DNA of 20,810 nucleotides from Gammaproteobacteria bacterium (GTDB taxonomy: Bacteria; Pseudomonadota; Gammaproteobacteria; Arenicellales; JAANXG01), in contig JAANXG010000131.1 in NCBI GenBank assembly GCA_018263405.1, positions 1 through 20,810 of the forward strand. The letters are read 5' to 3'. Under the pieces are notes generated by a model. The model was not told the DNA's origin. It was given only the letters and a program-made list of their open reading frames with translations, and did no database searches. The position numbers and the translations under genes were made by a program. Positions 14,927 to 20,810 of this stretch are shown here, piece after piece. Numbering within the stretch: the first letter of the stretch is position 1; every line of letters starts with the position of its first letter.

Positions 14927-15163
14927 TTATCCGCCGACGACGGCGAACAGGATATAAAGCGAAATCGCGACACCGATAATCGGGATAGCGTCCACCAAGC
15001 CCATCACGATGAAGAACTGCGTACGCAACATCGGCAAAAGCTCGGGTTGACGGGCAATCCCTTCAAGAAAGCGGGCACCCAGAACGCCGACACCGACACC
15101 GACACCGACGCCCGCCAAACCGAGAAGTACCGCGCCGGCGACGTAGAGCAATGCTGTTTCCAT
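14927..15163 (-). CDS. atpE: F1Fo ATP synthase c subunit
   Basis: Proteolipid that forms the proton-driven rotor ring. Length 78 aa: two membrane helices joined by the polar loop RQP (38-40). The ion-binding carboxylate is Asp58 in GLVDAIPII. The residues used for sodium binding in Na+ rings (Gln in helix 1, ES/ET in helix 2) are not seen, so H+ coupling is likely. Helix 1 has alternating glycines G18-x-G20-x-G22-x-G24-x-G26, a full GxGxGxGxG packing motif; E. coli has only part of it. It is encoded by a four-unit hexanucleotide repeat. Strong ribosome binding site AGGAGAG. Preceded by a 216-base gap from atpB that holds a MITE-like element. Confidence 0.97.
   Translation of the reverse strand: METALLYVAGAVLLGLAGVGVGVGVGVLGARFLEGIARQPELLPMLRTQFFIVMGLVDAIPIIGVAISLYILFAVVGG
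15086..15109. repeat. Hexanucleotide tandem repeat inside atpE
   Basis: Four consecutive units (GCCGAC once, ACCGAC three times on the plus strand) encode the Val-Gly repeats of c-subunit helix 1. Unit gain or loss would stay in frame but alter helix packing. Confidence 0.7.
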
Positions 15164-15195
15164 TGTTCTCTCCTATCGAAGAAGAAGTTAGTTTG

Positions 15196-15356
15196 AGGGC
15201 ACCCCTATTAATTGTGGGCGAGAAAGGTTGAGCGACGAAATATTCAAGATCAAGGCGAAATCCGCACGTAATAGCAAGCGATTGCGAAGGATTTCAACGC
15301 GGATATTGGATATTTTGGACTCAAGATTTCCGGCCATCAATGAATAGAGGTGCCCT
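15196..15356. mobile_element. MITE-like palindromic element between atpB and atpE (structured repeat, copy 3)
   Basis: A 161-base non-coding element with 19-base terminal inverted repeats: AGGGCACCCCTATTAATTG (15196-15214) against 15338-15356, pairing at 17 of 19. Inside lie further nested arms: 15238-15251 with 15302-15315 (12 of 14), GAAATCC/GGATTTC (15257-15263, 15289-15295), and CGTAAT/ATTGCG (15267-15272, 15281-15286). CAAGGC (15251-15256) and AACGCGG (15296-15302) flank 39 bases, as in the other two copies. If the ends are taken as GGGCACC, the 5-base flanks TTTGA and TTTGG could be a degenerate target duplication. Removing it would leave a normal ~55-base atpB-atpE gap. Because it is inside the operon, its transcript should fold just upstream of the atpE ribosome binding site. 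No transposase is encoded. Confidence 0.75.
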
Positions 15357-15379
15357 TTGGTTGGTTGAAATCAAAATCT

Positions 15380-16267
15380 CTAGTGCTCTTGGTGGGCCAT
15401 GTCGAGGTACACCACCGTCAACACCATAAAGATAAAAGCCTGCAACAAAACGATCAGGATATGGAACACCGCCCATCCCCATTGCAGGAATCCGCCGAGC
15501 AACGCCCAGAAAACGCCGCCGCTGTACAACAGCGCGATCAAGATAAAAATCATTTCCCCGGCGAAAATGTTGCCGAATAAGCGCAACGACAACGACAGGG
15601 GCTTGGATACAAGGCCGATAAACTCCAAAAAAAAGTTAATCGGAATAAAAAAAATCTTCAATAGAATATTGTTCGCCTGAAAGGGCTGCATGGTCAATTC
15701 CGACGCGAAACCGATCGGTCCTTTGATTTTCAGACTGTAGTACAGTGTCAACAAGAAAACACCGATGGACATACCGAACGTAGCGTTCGGATCCGTCGTC
15801 GGTACCACCTTCATATACACGTGATGGGGATCCACTCCTAATACATAGTCACCGAAAAGCTGGGTCAAGTACGGTAGCCAGTCCACCGGCACGAGGTCCA
15901 TTGTGTTCAGTAGCAGAATCCAGACAAACAGCGTTAGCGCCAGGGGCGCGATAAGCTTATTCTCCCCCGAAAACGAACCCCGCACGTTGTCGTCGATGAA
16001 CCCGACCGTCCACTCTATGAAGTTCAGCAAACCGCCCGGCGTGCCGCTGGTCGCCCGCTTGGCAGCCTTGCGGAACAGCCACAGGAAAAGTACGCCCAGG
16101 ATGATCGACCACAGCATCGTGTCGACGTGGATCGCCCAGAACCCCATTTCCCTCGCTTCGTCGGCGGAATGTGCGAAGCCCCAACCGCCGTCGGGATGAG
16201 GCCCGAACGTCAGGTGCGTCAGGTGGTGTTTGATGTAACCGGTGGTTGTTAAAGACTCACTCGCCAT
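15380..16267 (-). CDS. atpB: F1Fo ATP synthase a subunit
   Basis: Stator channel subunit that feeds protons to the c-ring. Length 295 aa, slightly longer than E. coli (271). The essential arginine is Arg229 in SLSLRLFGNIFAGE; NTMDLVPVDWLP, and the C-terminal HILIVLLQAFIFMVLTVVYL with final AHQEH are conserved. About five to six membrane segments. It overlaps the 3' end of atpI by 11 bases and has no clear Shine-Dalgarno sequence, so translational coupling is likely. Confidence 0.97.
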   Translation of the reverse strand: MASESLTTTGYIKHHLTHLTFGPHPDGGWGFAHSADEAREMGFWAIHVDTMLWSIILGVLFLWLFRKAAKRATSGTPGGLLNFIEWTVGFIDDNVRGSFSGENKLIAPLALTLFVWILLLNTMDLVPVDWLPYLTQLFGDYVLGVDPHHVYMKVVPTTDPNATFGMSIGVFLLTLYYSLKIKGPIGFASELTMQPFQANNILLKIFFIPINFFLEFIGLVSKPLSLSLRLFGNIFAGEMIFILIALLYSGGVFWALLGGFLQWGWAVFHILIVLLQAFIFMVLTVVYLDMAHQEH

Positions 16268-16742
16268 GGGTGTCTTGTAATTTTGTGTTGCGCTTACTCG
16301 CGATACCCGGATTAAACGTCGCGGCGATCACAATTCCCGTCAGGATCGCGCCCAAACAAGCTCCGACAAATGCAACGATCCGTACTTCGGAAACGGCAAA
16401 CAATATCGCGCTCAAGCCGCCGATCATGACAAACTTCCCGAATTCCGCGCGGTACAGGTTGGCCAACTCGCCATACTGCGTTGCGTGACGCGTCTTCGCC
16501 GCAAACACGCGCCATGCGGCGTAGACGTTGGCTATCCCGCAAATCCCCGCGCCGGCCAGCGCAGAGTGAGCCGCCTGCGGGCTGTCGACCCATCCCAACG
16601 CAGCAGCCACAAGGGCGACCACGGTTTGCGCCCCGATCAAACGCCAAAACGGGTAAGCCGACCAAGCCCCTCGCGCGATCAAAAGTCGCGAACCTTGTGC
16701 TGGATGCGCTTTCGCCCGCCCCCGTAACGACCACCCCGGCAT
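16257..16742 (-). CDS. atpI: ATP synthase accessory protein I
   Basis: Small membrane protein that assists c-ring assembly in some species. Up to 161 aa with four hydrophobic segments (WRLIGAQTVVALVAAALGWV; HSALAGAGICGIANVYAAWR; VMIGGLSAILFAVSEVRIVAF; CLGAILTGIVIAATF), matching the AtpI/UncI layout. First gene of the atp operon. The ATG at 16742 is the only early Met, but the first ~20 residues (MPGWSLRGRAKAHPAQGSR) look unlike the family; a TTG about 20 codons in, preceded by AAGG, could be the true start. Confidence 0.85.
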   Translation of the reverse strand: MPGWSLRGRAKAHPAQGSRLLIARGAWSAYPFWRLIGAQTVVALVAAALGWVDSPQAAHSALAGAGICGIANVYAAWRVFAAKTRHATQYGELANLYRAEFGKFVMIGGLSAILFAVSEVRIVAFVGACLGAILTGIVIAATFNPGIASKRNTKLQDTHGE

Positions 16743-16768
16743 TGGTTGCGGCGCAACAAAGGCGGGGG

Positions 16769-16798
16769 AGTATAAAAGTTAGCCGTAACGCGGGTCAA
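16769..16798 (-). promoter_or_regulatory. Promoter of the ATP synthase operon
   Basis: Minus strand TTGACC (16798-16793), 18-base spacer, TATACT (16774-16769); the -35 and -10 each match sigma70 consensus at 5 of 6 positions. It lies in the 75-base gap between parB and atpI, so the atp genes probably have their own promoter besides any read-through from parAB. Confidence 0.6.
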
Positions 16799-16817
16799 TG
16801 GCTATGAGGCCGCGTCG

Positions 16818-17675
16818 CTATCGAATTTTGGAAAGCAGGCCGTCGAGTTCTTCCAGGCTGTGATAGTCGATGATCACCTGGCCGCGGCCGCGGCTGTATT
16901 TGATGGTGACGCCGGCTCCGAGCCGTTCCGACAGCTCTTCCTGTAGGCGCTGCACATCCGGGTCCACCGTGGCCTTTTTCTTTTTCTTGCGGGCCGGTAC
17001 TTTTTTCTGAATTTGCTTGACCAGCGCCTCGGTTTGGCGGACGGAAAGGCGGCGCGAAGTTACTGTTCGGGCCACGGTGTCCTGCTCATCGCCGCTCAAC
17101 ATCAGCAATGCCCGGGCATGACCCATCTCCAGCTTCCCTTCCTCCAACAAATTCCTCGCGACCGGCCCCAGTGACAACAAGCGCAGAATGTTGGTGACGG
17201 CGGAACGCGAGCGCCCGACCCCATGAGCCACGCGCTCGTGGGTCAAGCCGAACTCATCCAGCAGGCGCTTGAGCCCCGTTGCTTCCTCGATCGGATTCAG
17301 GTTTTCCCGTTGAATATTCTCGATTAACGATATGACCAGGGCCGCCTCGTCCGGAACGGTGCGCAGGACTACGGGTACGGTTTCCAGCCCCGCCAGTTGC
17401 GCGGCTCGCCACCGTCGTTCGCCGGCGATAATTTCGTAACCGCCGTCCTCCAGGTCGCGCGCCACGATGGGCTGCACAATGCCTCGCGTCTTGATGGACT
17501 GCGCCAGCTCTTCCAGAGCCGCTTTGTTCATTTGGGTGCGGGGTTGATACAGCCCCCGTTGGAGGGACTCGACCGGCACCTGGAACAACTTACCATCACG
17601 ATCACCGGACATTGCCGCCGGGTCGGTGAGCAGTGCGTCGAGCCCGCGGCCCAGGCGTCGTTTCTTGGAGCTCAT
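16818..17675 (-). CDS. parB: Chromosome partitioning protein ParB
   Basis: Centromere-binding CTPase that loads at parS and spreads to organise the origin region. 285 aa from ATG 17675 (MSSKKRRLGRGLDALL, the conserved N-terminal ParA-activating peptide). This ATG overlaps the parA stop as ATGA; the open frame extends 27 codons further up, but that part lies inside parA. CTP-binding signature GERRWRAAQ, ENIQRENLNPIEEA, a helix-turn-helix region (THERVAHGVGRSRSAVTNILR), a basic linker KKVPARKKKKK, and a C-terminal dimerisation domain ending DGLLSKIR. No consensus parS was seen in the window. Confidence 0.96.
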   Translation of the reverse strand: MSSKKRRLGRGLDALLTDPAAMSGDRDGKLFQVPVESLQRGLYQPRTQMNKAALEELAQSIKTRGIVQPIVARDLEDGGYEIIAGERRWRAAQLAGLETVPVVLRTVPDEAALVISLIENIQRENLNPIEEATGLKRLLDEFGLTHERVAHGVGRSRSAVTNILRLLSLGPVARNLLEEGKLEMGHARALLMLSGDEQDTVARTVTSRRLSVRQTEALVKQIQKKVPARKKKKKATVDPDVQRLQEELSERLGAGVTIKYSRGRGQVIIDYHSLEELDGLLSKIR

Positions 17676-18442
17676 GCCGCTTGTTCCCGCTGTAGCAGTT
17701 CTCCGGCAAGCGCCAGATAGGCCTGTGCACCCTTGGAAGCCGAATCGTAGGTACACACCGGGACACCGTGACTCGGCGCCTCGGCAATTCGGACGTTGCG
17801 TGGAATAATCGTTTCGTAGACCTTGCCGCCGAAGTGGTCCTGAAGCTGCTCCGATACTTCCATCGACAACGAGTTGCGTACGTCATACATCGTGCGCAGC
17901 AATCCTTCTATTCTCAACCCGGGGTTTAGCGCTTCGCGTATCTTCTTAATTGTGCTGATCAGGTCGGTCAAGCCTTCCAGTGCAAAGTATTCGCACTGCA
18001 TGGGTATGATGACGGTATCCGCCGCGGTAAGGGCATTGACCGTCAACAGGTTCAACGATGGGGGGCAGTCGATCAGCAAGTAGTCATACTTGTGCCGGAT
18101 CGAAGTTAAAGCGGATTTCAGCCGCAGCTCGCGGCCCAATTCGTCGAGCAGTTCCACCTGGGCACCGGATAGGTCGCCGTCGGCGGGGATCAAGTCAAAT
18201 TCGTTGGCCGTCGAGACCACGACGGACTCGGCATTTTCATTGCCCATCAAAATGTCGTAGACCGTCGTAAGGCCGTCTTGGCCCTTGTCCACACCGCTAC
18301 CCACGGTGGCATTGCCCTGCGGGTCGAGGTCAATCAGCAGCACCTTCCGCGCACTACGGCCGAGGGATGCAGCCAGGTTGATCCCGGTTGTGGTTTTACC
18401 AACTCCGCCTTTTTGATTGGTAACTGCGATGACCTTTCCCAT
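17672..18442 (-). CDS. parA: Chromosome partitioning ATPase ParA/Soj
   Basis: Walker-type ATPase that moves ParB-parS complexes over the nucleoid. 256 aa. Deviant Walker A KGGVGKTT (11-18), Walker A' LIDLDPQGN, Walker B LLIDCPPSL, and IIPMQCEYFALEGL. There is no N-terminal DNA-binding extension, so this is the chromosomal Soj type and not a P1-plasmid ParA. The stop overlaps the parB start by 4 bases; 46 bases separate it from rsmG. No strong ribosome binding site is seen before ATG 18442. Confidence 0.97.
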   Translation of the reverse strand: MGKVIAVTNQKGGVGKTTTGINLAASLGRSARKVLLIDLDPQGNATVGSGVDKGQDGLTTVYDILMGNENAESVVVSTANEFDLIPADGDLSGAQVELLDELGRELRLKSALTSIRHKYDYLLIDCPPSLNLLTVNALTAADTVIIPMQCEYFALEGLTDLISTIKKIREALNPGLRIEGLLRTMYDVRNSLSMEVSEQLQDHFGGKVYETIIPRNVRIAEAPSHGVPVCTYDSASKGAQAYLALAGELLQREQAA

Positions 18443-18488
18443 GCGTATTTCGGAGCTTCAGTTAGGCGTATTCTATAGTGTGATCCCG

Positions 18489-19148
18489 TCAGGCAGGGCA
18501 CACTGTTTCCGAGCCGACGAGTTCCCTGCGCTCGAGGACCACGATATGGCGCTGCGCCCCGATCCCCGGTACGCGCACCGGGTGCACGGCGTGGCAAACA
18601 GCTTGGCCGGCCAGCGCTTGTTCCAGTACCGCGGTCGGATCCTTGCCCTGCCATGCGACGAGGCGGGTGCCGGCCGCGACGAACGGCATGGCGAGGCGAA
18701 TGAGCTCGGTCAAAGCGGCAAATGCCCGCGCGGTGAGCGTATCAAATTTCCGGCCCGGCTGATATTTCTCGATCCGCGCGTGCACCACGGTGACGTTGTC
18801 CAGGCCCAAGACCTGCTTGGCGTGGGTCAGGAATTGAACACGCTTATGTCGGCTATCCAGCAATATCATCTGCCGCAAAGGATCGGCGACAGCCAGTGGA
18901 ATGCCGGGCAAACCGGCGCCGCTGCCGATGTCGAGAACCTGTCGGCCGCGCACCCGGGGCGCTCCGGACAAACTGTCCAGCACGTGCCTCGCCACCATCG
19001 CTTCGGGTTCGGTCACCGCCGTGAGGTTCTGGGCACGGTTCCATTTCTTCAGCAATTCCAGAAAGCGCGCCAGGCGTTCGGCGGACCCGGCCGGCATCGG
19101 CAACGCCATCTCCCCGATGCCCTGTTCTATCAACGCGACGATATCCAC
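18489..19148 (-). CDS. rsmG: 16S rRNA (guanine527-N7)-methyltransferase
   Basis: Methylates G527 of 16S rRNA using SAM. 219 aa from the GTG at 19148, which lies two bases after the GNAT stop. The N-terminal helix LIEQGIGEMALPM aligns with the start of E. coli RsmG (207 aa); an ATG at 19109 is an alternative. RLARFLELLKKWNRAQNLTA, RHVLDSL, the SAM loop VLDIGSGAGLPGIPLA, LLDSRHKRVQFL and the Arg-Ala of TARAFAALTEL are all present. The open frame extends upstream through the GNAT gene but that part is a shadow. In many gammaproteobacteria mnmG (gidA) sits directly before rsmG; here it is absent. Confidence 0.95.
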   Translation of the reverse strand: MDIVALIEQGIGEMALPMPAGSAERLARFLELLKKWNRAQNLTAVTEPEAMVARHVLDSLSGAPRVRGRQVLDIGSGAGLPGIPLAVADPLRQMILLDSRHKRVQFLTHAKQVLGLDNVTVVHARIEKYQPGRKFDTLTARAFAALTELIRLAMPFVAAGTRLVAWQGKDPTAVLEQALAGQAVCHAVHPVRVPGIGAQRHIVVLERRELVGSETVCPA

Positions 19149-19150
19149 GT

Positions 19151-19618
19151 TTAATTGTTGAAAATGAGAGATTTTTCGTAGACCAGGTACGGCGTCTGGT
19201 TCATCCCGAGGGATTCGTAAGTCTGCTGGGCCCGCCGATTGTCCCGCTCGACGTACAGCCGAAAGCCGCAGATCTCCGGGTGTTGCTCCGACATTGACCG
19301 GACAAACTGGTACAAGGACCGATATACGCCGCGGCGACGGTATTCCGGCCGCACGTATACGCTTTGCAGCCACCAGAACACCCCGTTGCGCCAATCGCTC
19401 CATTCAGTCGTAATCATCAACGACCCCGCCAACAGGCCGTCCGCATCCGCCACCACGTAGAACCCCCTTTCAGGATGTTCAAACAGAGCCGCGACGCCGG
19501 CGGTCACCACATCCGTATCGAGCTGAATGTTTTCGGTCTCGCCCGCCATGGCGCAATTGAATTGCACAAGCTGCCGGACATCGTCGATGGATGCGTTGCG
19601 GATTGGAAATCGAGCCAT
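19151..19618 (-). CDS. GNAT family N-acetyltransferase
   Basis: 155 aa single GNAT domain. The acetyl-CoA pyrophosphate loop is VRPEYRRRGVYRSLY, preceded by the strand GVFWWLQSVYV, followed by GFRLYVERDNRRAQQTYESLGM, the usual motif B with its beta bulge. N-terminal IRNASIDDVRQLVQFNCAMA is typical of the family. The substrate cannot be told; it is not obviously RimI or RimJ. Adjacent to rsmG by two bases, so probably cotranscribed and perhaps coupled. Confidence 0.88.
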   Translation of the reverse strand: MARFPIRNASIDDVRQLVQFNCAMAGETENIQLDTDVVTAGVAALFEHPERGFYVVADADGLLAGSLMITTEWSDWRNGVFWWLQSVYVRPEYRRRGVYRSLYQFVRSMSEQHPEICGFRLYVERDNRRAQQTYESLGMNQTPYLVYEKSLIFNN

Positions 19619-19641
19619 GGAGAGGGTTCGAAACGATGCGA

Positions 19642-20310
19642 CTAAATATTGCTTTCGGACTTTGCCGCCGAGTGCAAAATCACGTCACCCTGTCCGGGCG
19701 TGTGCAACGTCACGTCAAGCCCGGATTGTCCCGCCTCGTCGACCTCCGCGTTTTCGAGATTCAAACCCCGAAGGGTTTGCCGAATCTCCTGTACTCGTGG
19801 GCTTCGAACCACCAAGCGCTTGAGAATACAACCGGAATCGGCCAGCCGCCGGGGCGGGGTCTGGCCGGTTTGCCACTCGATCAAAAGCGGAAGCGTCCCC
19901 TCACCCAGGAGTTCACCTTCCCGGGTAAACGTCATACGCCAGCGTAGATCGCCCCGCGCCATATCTCGAATTTCCAACCCCTTGTATGGCGGGCCGGCGC
20001 TCGCCTTGTCGATGTTCCGGGTTTGCGCTACCCAGGTAACGAGCCTCGGGCCGCGTTGTATCAGGGATTGCATCGCCCGATCGTCCAGGGCGAACCAGCG
20101 CGGGTGATCCGGCGGCGGCGCCTCGGGGTCAATGGCGATGATCTCCAGATACTGCTCGTCGCCCAGGCGCAGCAGCCGATTGTGGGTCCCCATGGTTTCG
20201 TGCCGACCCCCCTGTACAGTCTTTACCCCCAGCAGGTCTTCGATGTACTCGCGGCCAGTGTCCAGGTCGGCGGCGGCCACCACCAGGTGGTCGAGTTTGC
20301 AGTCGCTCAC
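19642..20310 (-). CDS. Glyoxalase-like (VOC fold) protein
   Basis: 222 aa from a GTG at 20310 (no ATG nearby). N-terminal LDHLVVAAADLDTGREYIEDLLGV followed by ETMGTHNRLLRLGDEQYLEI is the pattern of the glyoxalase-like domain family (PF13468), with His8 and the Glu of YLEI as candidate metal ligands. The C-terminal half (LKRLVVRSPRVQEIRQTL) may be the paired second VOC module. Substrate unknown. 22 bases after phhB, 23 before the GNAT gene. Confidence 0.8.
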   Translation of the reverse strand: MSDCKLDHLVVAAADLDTGREYIEDLLGVKTVQGGRHETMGTHNRLLRLGDEQYLEIIAIDPEAPPPDHPRWFALDDRAMQSLIQRGPRLVTWVAQTRNIDKASAGPPYKGLEIRDMARGDLRWRMTFTREGELLGEGTLPLLIEWQTGQTPPRRLADSGCILKRLVVRSPRVQEIRQTLRGLNLENAEVDEAGQSGLDVTLHTPGQGDVILHSAAKSESNI

Positions 20311-20332
20311 TGGAGCCGATTCCAGGAAGCCC

Positions 20333-20668
20333 TCACAGCAGTTGATCCGAGCGGGCCGCCATAATGAAGTCGTTGACGTGCAAACCCTTGATCTTGTGGG
20401 TCCACCATGTAAGCGTCACTTTACCGTACTCCACGAGAATGGAGGGATGATGGTCTTCCTTTTCGGCAAGCTCCCCCACCTTGTTGGCGAAATCCAAAGC
20501 CCGCGCAAAATTCTTGCACTGGTACTGCCTTTGCAGGCGCTGGACGCCGGCGATTTCGACCGTCTTCCAATCCGGAATCTGGGGCATGAATTCATCGATT
20601 TCCTGTTGGGTGATCCGCGGCGCGCCCACCTGGCAGGCTTCGCAATATTGTGCAGTCAGTTCGGTCAT
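20333..20668 (-). CDS. phhB: 4a-hydroxytetrahydrobiopterin dehydratase
   Basis: Pterin-4a-carbinolamine dehydratase that regenerates the quinonoid pterin cofactor after aromatic hydroxylation. 111 aa. The active-site signature EDHHPSILVEYGKVTLTWWT and HKIKGLHVND gives His73, His74, His91 and Asp100 at the same spacing as the mammalian enzyme (61, 62, 79, 88). Very strong ribosome binding site AGAGGAGG. No phenylalanine hydroxylase (phhA) is adjacent in the window, so the partner may lie elsewhere or the protein may act in another pterin pathway. First gene of the run leading to rsmG-parAB. Confidence 0.93.
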   Translation of the reverse strand: MTELTAQYCEACQVGAPRITQQEIDEFMPQIPDWKTVEIAGVQRLQRQYQCKNFARALDFANKVGELAEKEDHHPSILVEYGKVTLTWWTHKIKGLHVNDFIMAARSDQLL

Positions 20669-20716
20669 GAAAGTCCTCCTCTAAGTACCCTTGGGCATAA
20701 ATACACACACGTTCAG

Positions 20717-20810
20717 AGCGTCTCCAAAGTGCCAATGCAAGGCGCGCTTCGCAGGGAATGGCGAGCCCTTTTCAAGAAGCGCAACGCCGCAGTGGCGCTT
20801 TGGAGGCGCT
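20717..20810. repeat. Structured intergenic repeat, copy 2 (at window edge)
   Basis: Imperfect palindrome upstream of phhB. Outer arms AGCGTCTCCAAAGTGCC (20717-20733) and 20794-20810 pair at 15 of 17. CAAGGC (20738-20743) and AACGCCG (20783-20789) flank exactly 39 bases. In these, GCGCTTC (20744-20750) pairs perfectly with GAAGCGC (20776-20782) and AGGG (20753-20756) with CCCT (20766-20769). The middle GGGAATGGCG matches copy 1 while the stems do not. The element may continue past the window edge. Preceded by CGTTCAG as in copy 1. Confidence 0.75.

Noticed and set aside
17676..17756. 27-codon N-terminal extension of parB
   Set aside because: It lies inside parA; the MSSKKRRLGRGLDALL start with ATGA overlap fits the family.
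16743..18488. Search for a parS site near parAB
   Set aside because: No match to TGTTTCACGTGAAACA or a close variant; the CACGTG cores seen in the window lack the flanking arms.
19149..19403. Long N-terminal extension of the rsmG frame
   Set aside because: It overlaps the GNAT gene in another frame and has no similarity to RsmG; the GTG at 19148 gives the normal length.

Overview
The window reads as ordinary chromosome from a GC-rich gammaproteobacterium. The support is an F1Fo ATP synthase operon in the order I-B-E-F-H-A-G-D-C, followed by glmU and glmS, and preceded by rsmG-parA-parB. The protein motifs also resemble those of sulfur-oxidising or Chromatiales-like lineages, but I cannot place the genus. 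Every intact gene lies on the minus strand, so transcription runs from the right end of the window to the left. The only plus-strand coding trace is a decayed cas6-like gene.

Right to left: a structured repeat at the window edge (20717-20810); a tight run of phhB (pterin carbinolamine dehydratase), a glyoxalase-fold protein, a GNAT acetyltransferase and rsmG; then parA-parB, the chromosome partition pair with a 4-base overlap. A good sigma70-type promoter in the parB-atpI gap opens the ATP synthase operon (16742-9486). This operon is canonical except for a 161-base MITE-like palindromic element between atpB and atpE. Next come glmU and glmS, which supply UDP-GlcNAc for peptidoglycan and LPS.

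Further left are the cas6-like pseudogene (5257-6028, plus strand), uvrD, a small membrane protein with a degenerate GGDEF domain, a 509-base gap with a second copy of the structured repeat, and a tungstate ABC transporter (tupB, tupC and the first 32 codons of tupA).

The strongest unexplained signal is a family of three dispersed elements (1901-2000, 15196-15356, 20717-20810). They share a CAAGGC and AACGCSG frame separated by exactly 39 bases. Their stems differ in sequence but remain self-complementary, which is covariation pointing to selection on a folded RNA or DNA form. Other points of interest are the degenerate GGDEF protein that keeps its c-di-GMP inhibitory site, the orphan cas6 remnant, possible leaderless starts of glmU and uvrD, and a GxGxGxGxG c-subunit encoded by a hexanucleotide tandem repeat. 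No rRNA, tRNA, CRISPR array or intact transposase gene was seen.
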